DNA from: Anaerolineales bacterium UBA3071 | Lineage (GTDB): Bacteria; Chloroflexota; Anaerolineae; UBA3071 | Length of the DNA stretch: 26,164 nt | Direction of reading: 5' to 3' | Assembly: GCA_002366755.1 (NCBI GenBank) | Contig: DFBV01000242.1 | Location: forward strand, 1-26,164 | Shown: in pieces, positions 6,470 to 13,900 of the stretch | Layout of the letters: each line of letters opens with the position of its first letter | Numbering within the stretch: position 1 is the stretch's first letter | The notes under the pieces: model-generated | Seen by the model: the letters and a program-made list of their open reading frames with translations, nothing else | Database searches by the model: none | What the model was told of the DNA's origin: nothing | Position numbers and translations under genes: made by a program

Positions 6470-7588
6470 ATGAAGAACAAATACACCAAGCCGATCTTGC
6501 CTCTCATCATCGGCATCGTCATCGTCGCCCTGCTGTTCTACGGAGGCGGCATCGTCAATGCTCTCAAGAACAAATCACCCATTGGGGAAGAACTGGCTGG
6601 GGTCACCAGCGGAGCGCTGGCCGGCGACACCGGCAGCTTCTTCGGCGGCTGGCTGGTGTGGACGATCGTCGGCGCCATCATCGTCTACATCATCTACATC
6701 CGCTTCTCCGATCCCGAGTACTGGAAGATCGGGACGCGAGAAGTGGTGATGATGGCGCTCGGCGCGGCGCTGTACGGCCTGCTCAGCCTGGCCTTCAACA
6801 CTATCCCTGTGCCTTCGGTGAGCCTGGTGGCCCTGCGGCCGGTGGTCGCCATTCCCGTCTTCTTCGGCATGGCCTTCGGCCCCGCCGTGGGCTTCTTCAC
6901 CGGCGCGGTGGGCAACATCCTGGGCGATGCCCTCACCGGCTGGGGAGTCTACCCCGCTTGGGACATAGCCAATGGCCTGATGGGCCTCGTGCCAGGGCTG
7001 GCGGCGATGTACTTCACCCGCAAGCAAAAGGTGAACACCCGCACGCTGTTCATCATCTCCGCCATCGTGCTGATCATCGCCGTGCTGCTGCCCATTGTCT
7101 TCCCCAGCATCGCCCATCCTTGGACGGGCGAAGCAACATCGGAGTTCAGCGGCTGGTGGTGGATCATGCTGGTGATCCTGGTCGTCACGGCGGTGCTGGC
7201 CTTGGCCCCGCAGTACTGGTCCATCGTGGCTGTGCTACTCACGCTGCTCATGCTCGTCGTGGGCATCATCAACCGCTCATGGCTGATGATCGTGTGGTCG
7301 CTGTTCCAGGCCGTGCTGGTCATCTTCCTGTTCACCCGGCGGCAGGCAATCACCGCCTGGCTGTCGGATGAAGACACGCGACGGATCGTCATCTGGGGCA
7401 CGTTGGGGATGATCGTCGGCTATGGCTTCGCCGCCTTCGCCGACATCTTCATCAACGGCTACAGCTTCGCGACCGCCTTCGTCGGCGAGTTCATACCTGC
7501 TGCCGGCCCCAACATCCTCTTCTCAGCCATCCTGACGCCGCTGCTGTACGCTGCCTGGCAGCAGGCAAGAGGACGAGCAGGGCGGTAG
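6470..7588 (+). CDS. ECF transporter S component, enlarged membrane protein
   Basis: This 372-residue protein has about ten or eleven predicted membrane helices. The segment from about residue 90 to 190 resembles ECF substrate-binding components: VVMMALGAALYGLLSLAF, then RPVVAIPVFFG, FGPAVGFFTGAVGNILGD and WDIANGLMGLVPGL. A very hydrophobic block of extra helices follows (about 205-310), then a last pair ending GPNILFSAILTPLLYAAW. Typical S components are near 200 residues with six helices, so this one is roughly double. The start ATG 6470 is preceded by AAAGGGAG. Lying between the ECF ATPase and EcfT genes, it should bind the imported micronutrient, whose identity is unknown. Confidence 0.8.
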   Translation: MKNKYTKPILPLIIGIVIVALLFYGGGIVNALKNKSPIGEELAGVTSGALAGDTGSFFGGWLVWTIVGAIIVYIIYIRFSDPEYWKIGTREVVMMALGAALYGLLSLAFNTIPVPSVSLVALRPVVAIPVFFGMAFGPAVGFFTGAVGNILGDALTGWGVYPAWDIANGLMGLVPGLAAMYFTRKQKVNTRTLFIISAIVLIIAVLLPIVFPSIAHPWTGEATSEFSGWWWIMLVILVVTAVLALAPQYWSIVAVLLTLLMLVVGIINRSWLMIVWSLFQAVLVIFLFTRRQAITAWLSDEDTRRIVIWGTLGMIVGYGFAAFADIFINGYSFATAFVGEFIPAAGPNILFSAILTPLLYAAWQQARGRAGR

Positions 7589-7606
7589 GTTAGGGAAAGT
7601 CTGGCG

Positions 7607-8479
7607 ATGCTGATCACCTGGAAGTACAAGGAACGCGATACGATCATCCAGAAGTTGGACCCGCGGGCGCGCGTCATCTTCCTGATCTGCGTCATGCTGG
7701 CCATCATGCAGTTCTGGGACTTGCGCTTCATCGCCTTCTTCCTGCTGCTGGGGGTAGTGCAGTTCGTACTGGCCAAGCTGACTTGGCAGGAGACGCGCCG
7801 CTTCTGGCTGGTGATCGGCATCATCACCACCGTCCTGTCGTTAGCAACAGCTTTGACGGGGCGGGGTGAGGCCGGGGTGTACGCGGACACGCACTTCCTC
7901 TGGAAACCTGCGCCGTTCCACCTCCTCGGCCTCACCCTCCGCCCCCGCCTCAGCGCCGAGCGGGTGATGTACCTTTTCAGCCAGATCACGCGCATCGTCA
8001 GCTTCGCTCTCCTGGCGGTGGTCTTCCCCTACACCATCCACCCCGCCCGGTACGGCATCACCTTCCGGCGGCTGGGCCTCCCCGACAAGCTCGCCTTCGC
8101 CGTTGACCTGGCCTTCCGTTTCATCCCCTCGCTGGGACGCGATTTCACGGTCACAATGGATGCGCAGAAAGCCCGCGGCTACGAGCTAGAGCGGGTGGGG
8201 GGTGGGCTGATCGGCCAGATCCGCAACATGGCCCCGCTGCTCATCCCCATCACCATCGGCTCCGTGGTGGGGGGCGAGGAGGTCGTTGACGCCATGGACC
8301 TGCGGGCCTTCGGCACTGGGCCGCGCACCTGGCTGACAAAGTTGAAATACGAACCCAGGGACTACATGCTCATCGGTTTCAGCCTTGTACTGCTGATCGG
8401 TGCGCTCATGCTGAATCTCCTGGACATTGGAGAGCTGTGGGTGCCGATGTGGCTGCAGGAGTTGGCCGCTGGAGGCTGA
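7607..8479 (+). CDS. ecfT: ECF transporter transmembrane component EcfT
   Basis: This 290-residue membrane protein has the EcfT pattern. The N-terminus, KERDTIIQKLDPRARVIFL, precedes several helices. A cytoplasmic part carries the two Arg-containing coupling motifs, AQKARGYELER and VDAMDLRAFGTGPRT. In EcfT these coupling helices contact the two ATPase domains. The second motif reads LRAFG rather than the more usual ARGxG. The gene begins 18 bases after the S component stop and completes the ATPase, S component and T component set. A final helix sits at about residues 258-276. Confidence 0.9.
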   Translation: MLITWKYKERDTIIQKLDPRARVIFLICVMLAIMQFWDLRFIAFFLLLGVVQFVLAKLTWQETRRFWLVIGIITTVLSLATALTGRGEAGVYADTHFLWKPAPFHLLGLTLRPRLSAERVMYLFSQITRIVSFALLAVVFPYTIHPARYGITFRRLGLPDKLAFAVDLAFRFIPSLGRDFTVTMDAQKARGYELERVGGGLIGQIRNMAPLLIPITIGSVVGGEEVVDAMDLRAFGTGPRTWLTKLKYEPRDYMLIGFSLVLLIGALMLNLLDIGELWVPMWLQELAAGG

Positions 8480-8513
8480 GGCTGCCACAGAGCCAGAACG
8501 AAGCCGAATCAAA

Positions 8514-8539
8514 AACGCCGAGGCAAGAGCCTCGGCGTT
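8514..8539 (-). terminator. Rho-independent terminator between convergent operons
   Basis: AACGCCGAGGC (8514-8524) and GCCTCGGCGTT (8529-8539) form a perfect 11-bp stem with an AAGA loop. On the minus strand it is followed by TTT, giving a U tract, and lies just after the YqeC-MocA stop. It may also stop transcripts coming from ecfT on the plus strand. Confidence 0.85.
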
Positions 8540-8545
8540 CGCCGT

Positions 8546-9949
8546 CTAGGGTCCGAAGCGCCGATAATCCTCTGGCGTGTCAATGTCGAACGGCAGGGGG
8601 GCATCGAAGGCCACTCGCTCCACCGACTGTTGGAACCGCTCAATGAGCACCCGCCCGCCCACATCGCCGCACAACTGGCCCAGCTCAGCGAAGGCCGCGC
8701 GGTCGAACAGCACCGGGTTGCCCCGCTGTCCGCGATAGCTTGGCACGACGATGGGAGCCAGCGTCTGCCGGTGGCGCTGCACCAGCGCTTCGATGACCTC
8801 CGGCGTCACTTCTGGCTGATCGCCCAGGAGGAAGAGGGCCGCGCTCACGCCGGTCGGCAAAGCGGCCAGTCCCGCCCGCACGCTGCTGCTCTGCCCCTCC
8901 GCCCATGCCTCGTTGACTACCACCCGCACGGTCCGATCGCTCACCGCCGCCGCCACTCGTTCTCCCTCGCAGCCCACGACGACGATCACCTCATCAATAC
9001 TCCCAGCCGCAAGCGCCCGATCCACCACCTGGCCCAGCAGCGTCGTCCCGCTCCAAGGCAGCAGCAGCTTGGGCTGGCCGAAGCGGGTCGCCCCTCCTGC
9101 AGCCAGGACGATGGCCGCCGTGCGTCCCCACACTTCCCGCGCTGGATCGTCAGCCTCCGTTGCGCCGAGTACTACGTTGTCTATCGGTGTCTTCTCAAGA
9201 AGTAGGGGCGAACCCTTGCGGTCGCCCTTCTGGGCAGGCGCAAGGCCTGCCCCCACCTGAAGCAGCAGCCGGGCGACCTGCCGCGCCGTGGCAAGCTGCT
9301 CTCCCGTCTCCACCTTGTTGAGCAGAGGGACGACGCGAGTACTGGGCGGCACGCCCCGCCGTCCGCCTTCAGGATGCGCCAGCACTGTCGCCACCATCTC
9401 CGGCGTGATGGGATCGCCCAGCGCCCCGCCCGCCAGGGCAGCGATGCGTTCCGGGCGGTGGACGCTGGCTGCATCCAGTGGCCGGCCGACGGCCTCGATC
9501 CCGGCCATGGGCACGACCAGGGTGGTGCAGGAGGGGATGACCGGCTCGTGCTGCGCGGGCGCCTTGAAGGGCTTCATGCGCGCCCCGTCGGCCTCGATGA
9601 TTACCGCATCCACAGACGGTAGCGCGACGATGCGCTCCACCAGCGTTGGCTCGACCCCGTATGCTTTGTTTCGTGCCACATCTATGCCGCCAACGATCAG
9701 CACATGGCCATGCTGCTGCAGTGTCTGAGGCAGGTGGGCCAGCAGAGCGTCTTCGTCCTGTACGATGAGATGATGCGAAGCGGCGGCCATCTGGGTGACG
9801 AAGATGCGCGTCGTGGTGGTGGTCACCACGCGCAGGCCGTGGGCGGTCAGCTCCCGCGCCAGCCGGAACATGACCGACGTCTTGCCGCCCCCGCCGACGA
9901 GGGCGACGACCTCTTTGCGCTGCCAGCGTAGTGCGTGGGACAGGAGCAT
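8546..9949 (-). CDS. YqeC-like protein fused to MocA-type molybdenum cofactor cytidylyltransferase
   Basis: Two domains lie in one 467-residue protein. Residues 1-230 match YqeC, the selenium-dependent molybdenum hydroxylase accessory family: a P-loop-like VALVGGGGKTS, then VVTTTTTRIF and AVIIEADGARMKPFKAP. Residues 278-467 are a MobA/MocA-like nucleotidyltransferase with AAIVLAAGGATRFGQPKLL, the metal site LLGDQP and GQRGNPVLFD. MocA enzymes attach CMP to molybdopterin for xanthine-dehydrogenase-type enzymes. The linker, about residues 231-250, is encoded by a palindromic repeat. The start ATG 9949 lies four bases after the aconitase X stop; the frame stays open upstream into that gene. The terminator at 8514 follows. 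Confidence 0.88.
   Translation of the reverse strand: MLLSHALRWQRKEVVALVGGGGKTSVMFRLARELTAHGLRVVTTTTTRIFVTQMAAASHHLIVQDEDALLAHLPQTLQQHGHVLIVGGIDVARNKAYGVEPTLVERIVALPSVDAVIIEADGARMKPFKAPAQHEPVIPSCTTLVVPMAGIEAVGRPLDAASVHRPERIAALAGGALGDPITPEMVATVLAHPEGGRRGVPPSTRVVPLLNKVETGEQLATARQVARLLLQVGAGLAPAQKGDRKGSPLLLEKTPIDNVVLGATEADDPAREVWGRTAAIVLAAGGATRFGQPKLLLPWSGTTLLGQVVDRALAAGSIDEVIVVVGCEGERVAAAVSDRTVRVVVNEAWAEGQSSSVRAGLAALPTGVSAALFLLGDQPEVTPEVIEALVQRHRQTLAPIVVPSYRGQRGNPVLFDRAAFAELGQLCGDVGGRVLIERFQQSVERVAFDAPLPFDIDTPEDYRRFGP
9202..9256. repeat. Composite palindromic repeat inside the YqeC-MocA linker
   Basis: This 55-base element holds two hairpins: GGGCGA...TCGCCC and GGGCAGGC...GCCTGCCC. Imperfect outer ends (GTAGGGGC against GCCCCCAC) close it. 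On the coding strand it reads VGAGLAPAQKGDRKGSPLL, very like the VGAGLKPAPT encoded by the 29-bp palindromes at 3615 and 3803. It belongs to the same broad class of repeats but is not identical to them. Here the frame stays open across it. Confidence 0.75.
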
Positions 9950-9953
9950 CGTA

Positions 9954-11219
9954 CTATGCACTCCAGCGGCCCGAGAGTGCGGCTTCCAGGCATTGCTCCA
10001 GCGTGCCAAAGCGCACATGCACGCCGGAGTGCGCCGGCGCGTAGCAGGCGGTCTTAGCAGCATTGGTAGCCACGCTGCGGATGCCCAGGATGCGCAGGGG
10101 AGCGACGACGGTGCAGGTGTCGGCCACCACGCGACCGCCCGCCGACTCGATGCTCTGCACCCAGCCCTCAGCCACTGCCGCCTCCCTCGTGCGGCGGGCC
10201 GTGGTCACCCAGAGTTGTGTCTGCAATCGCCGTCCGCGCACGAGGTCAGCCACCTGGACGATCTCAGCGAGGCTGGCGTGCGGGCAGCCGATGCTCACCA
10301 AATCAATATCCAGCACGTCCGCATCGTTCATGGCCTCGTAGGCTGTTTTCAGGTTGTCCACGACGATGTGCCGAGCATCGACGCGGAGCAGCGATTCGCC
10401 AGCGTCCACAGCCTCGGGCGTGTATCCCGCAATGTGGAAAAGGGCCACGGCGCCGTAGGCGGCCAGCGAAGCTCCCAGCGTCTTCAAGCGATCTACGGCC
10501 TCGCCGCCGTAGGTGATGTCCCGGGGCAGCAAGGGCAGCCACTGTCGTAGGTCAGCGAAGCAAGGCACGCAGCCCCCCACCCGCTGCCCCACGATCTGGC
10601 CCAGGGCACCAAAGTCGGCTACACTGTGCAGCGGGCAGGTCACCTCCACCACGTGCGTTGCCCTGCGCCCCTCGTCCAGGTGATAACCGAACCGGGCCGT
10701 GCGCCCAACGATAGCCGATGCCAGCGCGCTGGGGCCGCCCTCGCGGTTCGTGCGCGCTCCCAGGACGCTGTTGGCGAAGACAACGGCGGAGGATTCGGCC
10801 CAGGCCAGATGCTGGCCTCGCTGCGGTATGTGGTCTGGCAGCAAGTACGGCGTACAGGTCAGCTCAGGCGTCACGCCCATACGCTGGAAGGCCTCAATGA
10901 CCTCAAGCTGCGGCTCGCCAAAGTCGGCGGGAATGCCCATCTCGCGCCAGCGGGCGGCCTCCATGCCCATCGGGTTAAGCCAGGCAGGCACCCGTGATCG
11001 CGCTCCCTCATCAGCCCAGCGATCGAGAAATTCAAGGCCCGCGTCGCCCAGGTTCTTGTAGCTGACGCCCGAGATGTGCGCACTGGCGATGGGGACAAGC
11101 TCCGTCGCGCCGTAGATGCGGCCCAGCGTGACTACGATCTCCATGGCCTGCTGGACGCCAGTACCCTCTGCGCCGTTGAGCAGGGCCCGTTCTTCGGGCG
11201 TGAGATGCAGGGTGCTCAC
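9954..11219 (-). CDS. Aconitase X catalytic domain protein (AcnX, DUF521)
   Basis: This 421-residue protein carries AcnX hallmarks: SAHISGVSYKNLGDAGLEFL near the N-terminus, FANSVLGARTNREGGPSAL, GCPHASLAEI and the C-terminal TNAAKTACYAP. AcnX enzymes are Fe-S dehydratases. Known members act on cis-3-hydroxy-L-proline in bacteria or phosphomevalonate in archaea. They need a small swivelling domain, either fused at one end or encoded next door. None is fused here and none is seen in the neighbouring genes. The start is GTG with GGAGGG upstream. It sits between a small membrane protein gene and the YqeC-MocA fusion, four bases ahead of the latter. The reaction is undetermined. Confidence 0.85.
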   Translation of the reverse strand: MSTLHLTPEERALLNGAEGTGVQQAMEIVVTLGRIYGATELVPIASAHISGVSYKNLGDAGLEFLDRWADEGARSRVPAWLNPMGMEAARWREMGIPADFGEPQLEVIEAFQRMGVTPELTCTPYLLPDHIPQRGQHLAWAESSAVVFANSVLGARTNREGGPSALASAIVGRTARFGYHLDEGRRATHVVEVTCPLHSVADFGALGQIVGQRVGGCVPCFADLRQWLPLLPRDITYGGEAVDRLKTLGASLAAYGAVALFHIAGYTPEAVDAGESLLRVDARHIVVDNLKTAYEAMNDADVLDIDLVSIGCPHASLAEIVQVADLVRGRRLQTQLWVTTARRTREAAVAEGWVQSIESAGGRVVADTCTVVAPLRILGIRSVATNAAKTACYAPAHSGVHVRFGTLEQCLEAALSGRWSA

Positions 11220-11240
11220 AAGACGCCCTCCGCTGCCTCG

Positions 11241-11426
11241 CTACCGGGTGCGGTTGATGAGATGATCCAGCAGCAGGAAGATGATCACAGCGATCACCAA
11301 CAGCAGCAGGGCAAACTGCCAGGGCGTGAGGGGGACAATGAAGACGAAGCGCACCTTCCGCCAGACGAGATAAAGGGCGACGACCAGAGCGATGGTGAAG
11401 AGCAGACTTCGATGGCGAGGGCGCAT
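11241..11426 (-). CDS. Small two-helix membrane protein
   Basis: This 61-residue protein has two clear hydrophobic helices, LLFTIALVVALYLVW (about 8-22) and FALLLLVIAVIIFLLLDHLI (about 38-57). They are joined by a basic and aromatic loop, with Arg-rich ends. No family is recognised. The start is well supported by AGGAGG, seven bases upstream. It sits 21 bases before aconitase X and downstream of the HAD gene, so it is probably an operon member. Confidence 0.7.
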   Translation of the reverse strand: MRPRHRSLLFTIALVVALYLVWRKVRFVFIVPLTPWQFALLLLVIAVIIFLLLDHLINRTR

Positions 11427-11456
11427 GTAAGATCCTCCTGGTGGTGTTGTGTGAAT

Positions 11457-12089
11457 TCACTCGAAGCGTAGGGGCTCTGACCTTGCCTCCAGGCGGGCGC
11501 GCAAGGTGGCTTCGAGCTGCGCAGCCGAACGAAAGAGTACTGTGGGCATCCCCAGCGCTTCGGCAGCGCGCACGTTGCGTTCCTTGTCGTCCACGAGCAG
11601 GCAAGCCGTAAGCGGCAGCCCCAGCCACTCTGTGGTCAGTTCGAAGATGCGAGGGTCGGGCTTGCGCAACCCCACCAGCGCCGAGATGACAACGACATCA
11701 AACAGTCCCTTGACTTCCGGCAGCTCCCCCAGAAGATCCGCTAGGCCGGGTAAGGCGTTGGAGCAGAGCGCAAGACGGTAGTGGCTGCGTAGGCGCTGCG
11801 CTACGGCGACTATGTCGTCGTTGATCACTTCGAGGTGGAACGGATCGCCCTTGAACCGGAAGAAATCAGGCGGCAGGCGGCTTTCCAGCTCAGCTCCGAC
11901 GCGGGCCCAGTGTTCTTCGGGGGAGATGATTCCCGTGGAGGCCAGTTCCCAGGCCTCACCGGCGAACAGGCGGTTCTGCATCGTTCCTGACGGCCAACCC
12001 AGGAGGGCATCGAACTCCCGTAAGCGAGTGTAGGAGCGCTCGCCGTGCGTAAAGACGCCGCCAAAGTCGAAGATCACCGCCTGGATCAT
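11457..12089 (-). CDS. HAD-superfamily hydrolase (subfamily IA-like)
   Basis: This 210-residue protein has the HAD motifs. Motif I is VIFDFGGVF with nucleophile Asp8, motif II CSNA at about residue 110, motif III the Lys in GLRKPDPRIFE, and motif IV LLVDDKERNV. The second Asp of the usual DxD motif is replaced by Gly (DFGG), as in epoxide-hydrolase-N-like members, so ordinary phosphatase activity is uncertain. The cap domain lies at about residues 15-85. Its ATG overlaps the TGA of the GNAT gene by four bases (ATGA), showing translational coupling. The substrate is unknown. Confidence 0.85.
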   Translation of the reverse strand: MIQAVIFDFGGVFTHGERSYTRLREFDALLGWPSGTMQNRLFAGEAWELASTGIISPEEHWARVGAELESRLPPDFFRFKGDPFHLEVINDDIVAVAQRLRSHYRLALCSNALPGLADLLGELPEVKGLFDVVVISALVGLRKPDPRIFELTTEWLGLPLTACLLVDDKERNVRAAEALGMPTVLFRSAAQLEATLRARLEARSEPLRFE

Positions 12090-12934
12090 AGCTCCCTCAC
12101 CAGCACCGGCACGCGCCGGCCCGCGCGCTGGAAGTCAAAGCGTTGATAGAGATGGTGAGAGGCGACGTTGCTCTCCTGTGTGTTCAACCTGACGGTAGCT
12201 GCACCGGCAGCCCGACAGTAGTCCAGAGAATCGGCCAGAAGCTGGCTGCCGATTCCCCATCCCTGGAAATCGGGGTGCACGGCCAGTCGGACAATGAATC
12301 CGGTTTCCCCCACTACGTCGCTGACGGCATAGCCCACCGGCTGCTCCGCCTTCTCAGCGATTGTGGAATGGCCTGTGGTGACCAGCAGTTCCATGAAATG
12401 CCCTCGGTCGAAACGCCAGAGGGGATCGAAGGCAGCGCTGTCTAACGTTAACAGAGCGGACAGATCACCCCCACAGATGGGACGGAGGACCGCCTGCGGC
12501 TTCTGAGGAGGCGGTGTCGGAGCAGTAGGCCGTTCCAGGTAGACGATTCTGTCCACAAGGTTGAAGCCAGCACGCTGCAGCGTCGGCACGAGCCAAGGAG
12601 CGGCACCGAGGCAGACCAAGGCCGCCGTGCCCTGTTCCTTCAAGTCGCGCATGACTGGAACCAGCAGTGTTCGCACGCCCGTATCCACCCGCCAGCCGTT
12701 GATCAGCGCCAGGCCTCGCAGGTCCGCCACGGAAGAAAAGCGGGGTGTGACGCAGAGAAACCCCCGAAGGGTGTCGGCAGCATCGGCCAGCCACACTCTG
12801 TTCTGAGCCAGAAGATACCCCAGATCCTCATTGCCAAAGGAGGTATATTGCCGAAGCGCCCGATCGAGCAGTCTCAGCATTCGTGGCGCATCGGCCACGC
12901 CTGCCTGGCGTACTTGGGTCAGAATCCTAGGCAT
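12086..12934 (-). CDS. GNAT-family N-acetyltransferase, two-domain
   Basis: The 282-residue protein starts at ATG 12934, preceded by GAGGAGAGGG; the frame stays open further upstream but without support. The C-terminal half, about residues 140-282, is a RimI-like GNAT domain with the acetyl-CoA loop RLAVHPDFQGWGIGSQLL and LNTQESNVASHHLYQRFDF. The N-terminal half resembles a degenerate GNAT fold without a clear CoA loop. It is the first gene of the operon leading to HAD, the small membrane protein, aconitase X and YqeC-MocA. The acetyl acceptor is unknown. Confidence 0.83.
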   Translation of the reverse strand: MPRILTQVRQAGVADAPRMLRLLDRALRQYTSFGNEDLGYLLAQNRVWLADAADTLRGFLCVTPRFSSVADLRGLALINGWRVDTGVRTLLVPVMRDLKEQGTAALVCLGAAPWLVPTLQRAGFNLVDRIVYLERPTAPTPPPQKPQAVLRPICGGDLSALLTLDSAAFDPLWRFDRGHFMELLVTTGHSTIAEKAEQPVGYAVSDVVGETGFIVRLAVHPDFQGWGIGSQLLADSLDYCRAAGAATVRLNTQESNVASHHLYQRFDFQRAGRRVPVLVREL

Positions 12935-13006
12935 GCCCTCTCCTCTTCGCCTATGCTCAGAGCAAGTATGCCATGAACTGCCTTCTTCGTCAAATGGCAA
13001 CAAGAA

Positions 13007-13031
13007 AGCCCCTCCGCCTGTCGGAGGGGCT
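13007..13031 (-). terminator. Terminator of the tRNA-fMet/tRNA-Met transcript
   Basis: AGCCCCTCCG (13007-13016) pairs with CGGAGGGGCT (13022-13031) around CCTGT. On the minus strand the stem is followed by TTCTTG. It lies 14 bases past the 3' end of tRNA-Met and before the GNAT gene. Confidence 0.75.
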
Positions 13032-13044
13032 CTTCAACGGTACA

Positions 13045-13117
13045 TGGCGGCGCCCAGACTTGAACTGGGGACACCGGAATTATGAGCTCCGTGCTCTACC
13101 AACTGAGCTACGCCGCC
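13045..13117 (-). tRNA. tRNA-Met (CAT anticodon; elongator Met or Ile2)
   Basis: The cloverleaf is complete: acceptor GGCGGCG/CGCCGCC, D stem GCTC/GAGC, anticodon stem CGGAG/TTCCG with loop CTCATAA, and T stem CCCAG/CTGGG with TTCAAGT. The anticodon is CAT. It lacks initiator features, so it is elongator Met or a lysidine-modified Ile tRNA; I cannot separate these by eye. CCA is not encoded. It probably shares the transcript of the split tRNA-fMet upstream. Confidence 0.92.
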
Positions 13118-13250
13118 CAGAAGCCGAATAGTCGCCCAGTCGAGCAATCGCTTGGGCGCCTGAGCGTGCAAGTGACTGTATTCGACCAAGCGACCACACA
13201 ACCAGTAAGGTAGCGGGGGCAGGACTCGAACCTGCGACCTTTGGGTTATG

Positions 13251-13900
13251 CGTACCACTACAGCTTTCGCTGCCTGGCTGAACCAGTTTGTGGTCTGGAC
13301 TTTCCCTTCACCCTCGGCCGAACCGTTAGGGTGCCTGCCGTCAAGTCTCTACACCTTCTCTGATCGTTCTGCGACGTTCAGAGCTTGGCTCGGGATTACC
13401 ACCGCCTAAGGCTTCCCCGACTTTGACAGGTTTCACACACGAGTTTCCCCGTGTGCAGCCCATTGCAAGATTAACTCCCAAGCGTCACGATAGTTAGCGG
13501 AACGCGGTTTTCGCTGACGCTTGCCAGCTTCGACCATATGAATCTCACTGGCATAGCTGGTGAACACATCTACGGGGAAGACGTAGAACAAGTCCAAGTC
13601 TGGGATATGCACCACGGCGAAGTCAAAATCTGATGGCTGATACACATCTCGAATCATCGAGCGCCGGTTCGTTTTTGTCCGACGATTGTCAACCACATAG
13701 TTTTGACGCGCCCTGTCAAACCATGCCCGTTTGACCTGGATCTTGATGAGCATGCCCTCTACGTCGAATACTAAGTCATAGGGCAGCCAATCCCCAACAG
13801 GGGTGAGAACTCCCCAACCGCGCTTCAGTGCTTGAAGAATGGCTGACTGCTCGGCAATATCTCCCCTCAACTTCGTGTTCATTTGTTAATCCTGCGGTTG
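13251..13900 (-). mobile_element. Group I intron in tRNA-fMet, carrying a homing endonuclease
   Basis: This 650-nt intron has the expected borders: the 5' exon ends in U (U33 at 13901) and the intron ends in G (13251). The core, at 13432-13251, can be folded by eye. P3 is CUGUC/GACGG; P4 UCGGG/CCCGA; P5 GCC/GGC; an extended P6 includes CUCUGA/UCAGAG; P7 is GACUU (13347-13343) with AAGUC (13302-13298); P8 CACCCU/AGGGUG; P9 ACCAC/GUGGU, with two small hairpins inside. Segments such as GAGCCAAGC and AGAGACTTGACGG match the cyanobacterial tRNA introns of subgroup IC3. The endonuclease gene occupies the region before P3. Self-splicing is inferred from the intact core. Confidence 0.92.
13433..13882 (-). 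CDS. Intron-encoded homing endonuclease, I-Ssp6803I-like (PD-(D/E)XK)
   Basis: This 149-residue protein closely resembles, from memory, the 150-residue I-Ssp6803I of the Synechocystis tRNA-fMet intron. That enzyme cuts intronless tRNA-fMet genes at the anticodon region to drive intron homing. The catalytic set is visible: Glu11 in GDIAEQ, Asp36 in YDLVFD, and Gln49 and Lys51 in KIQVK. A basic segment, NYVVDNRRTKTNRRSMIR, probably contacts DNA. The ATG lies 18 bases after the 5' splice site, with AGGA upstream inside the intron. The TGA ends just before P3, so the gene sits in the P1 loop. The frame is intact, suggesting an active or recently active element. Confidence 0.9.
   Translation of the reverse strand: MNTKLRGDIAEQSAILQALKRGWGVLTPVGDWLPYDLVFDVEGMLIKIQVKRAWFDRARQNYVVDNRRTKTNRRSMIRDVYQPSDFDFAVVHIPDLDLFYVFPVDVFTSYASEIHMVEAGKRQRKPRSANYRDAWELILQWAAHGETRV

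Noticed and set aside
13251..13432. Independent small RNA or RNase P-like RNA next to the tRNA
   Set aside because: The segment is explained fully as the catalytic core of the group I intron, with matching splice sites.
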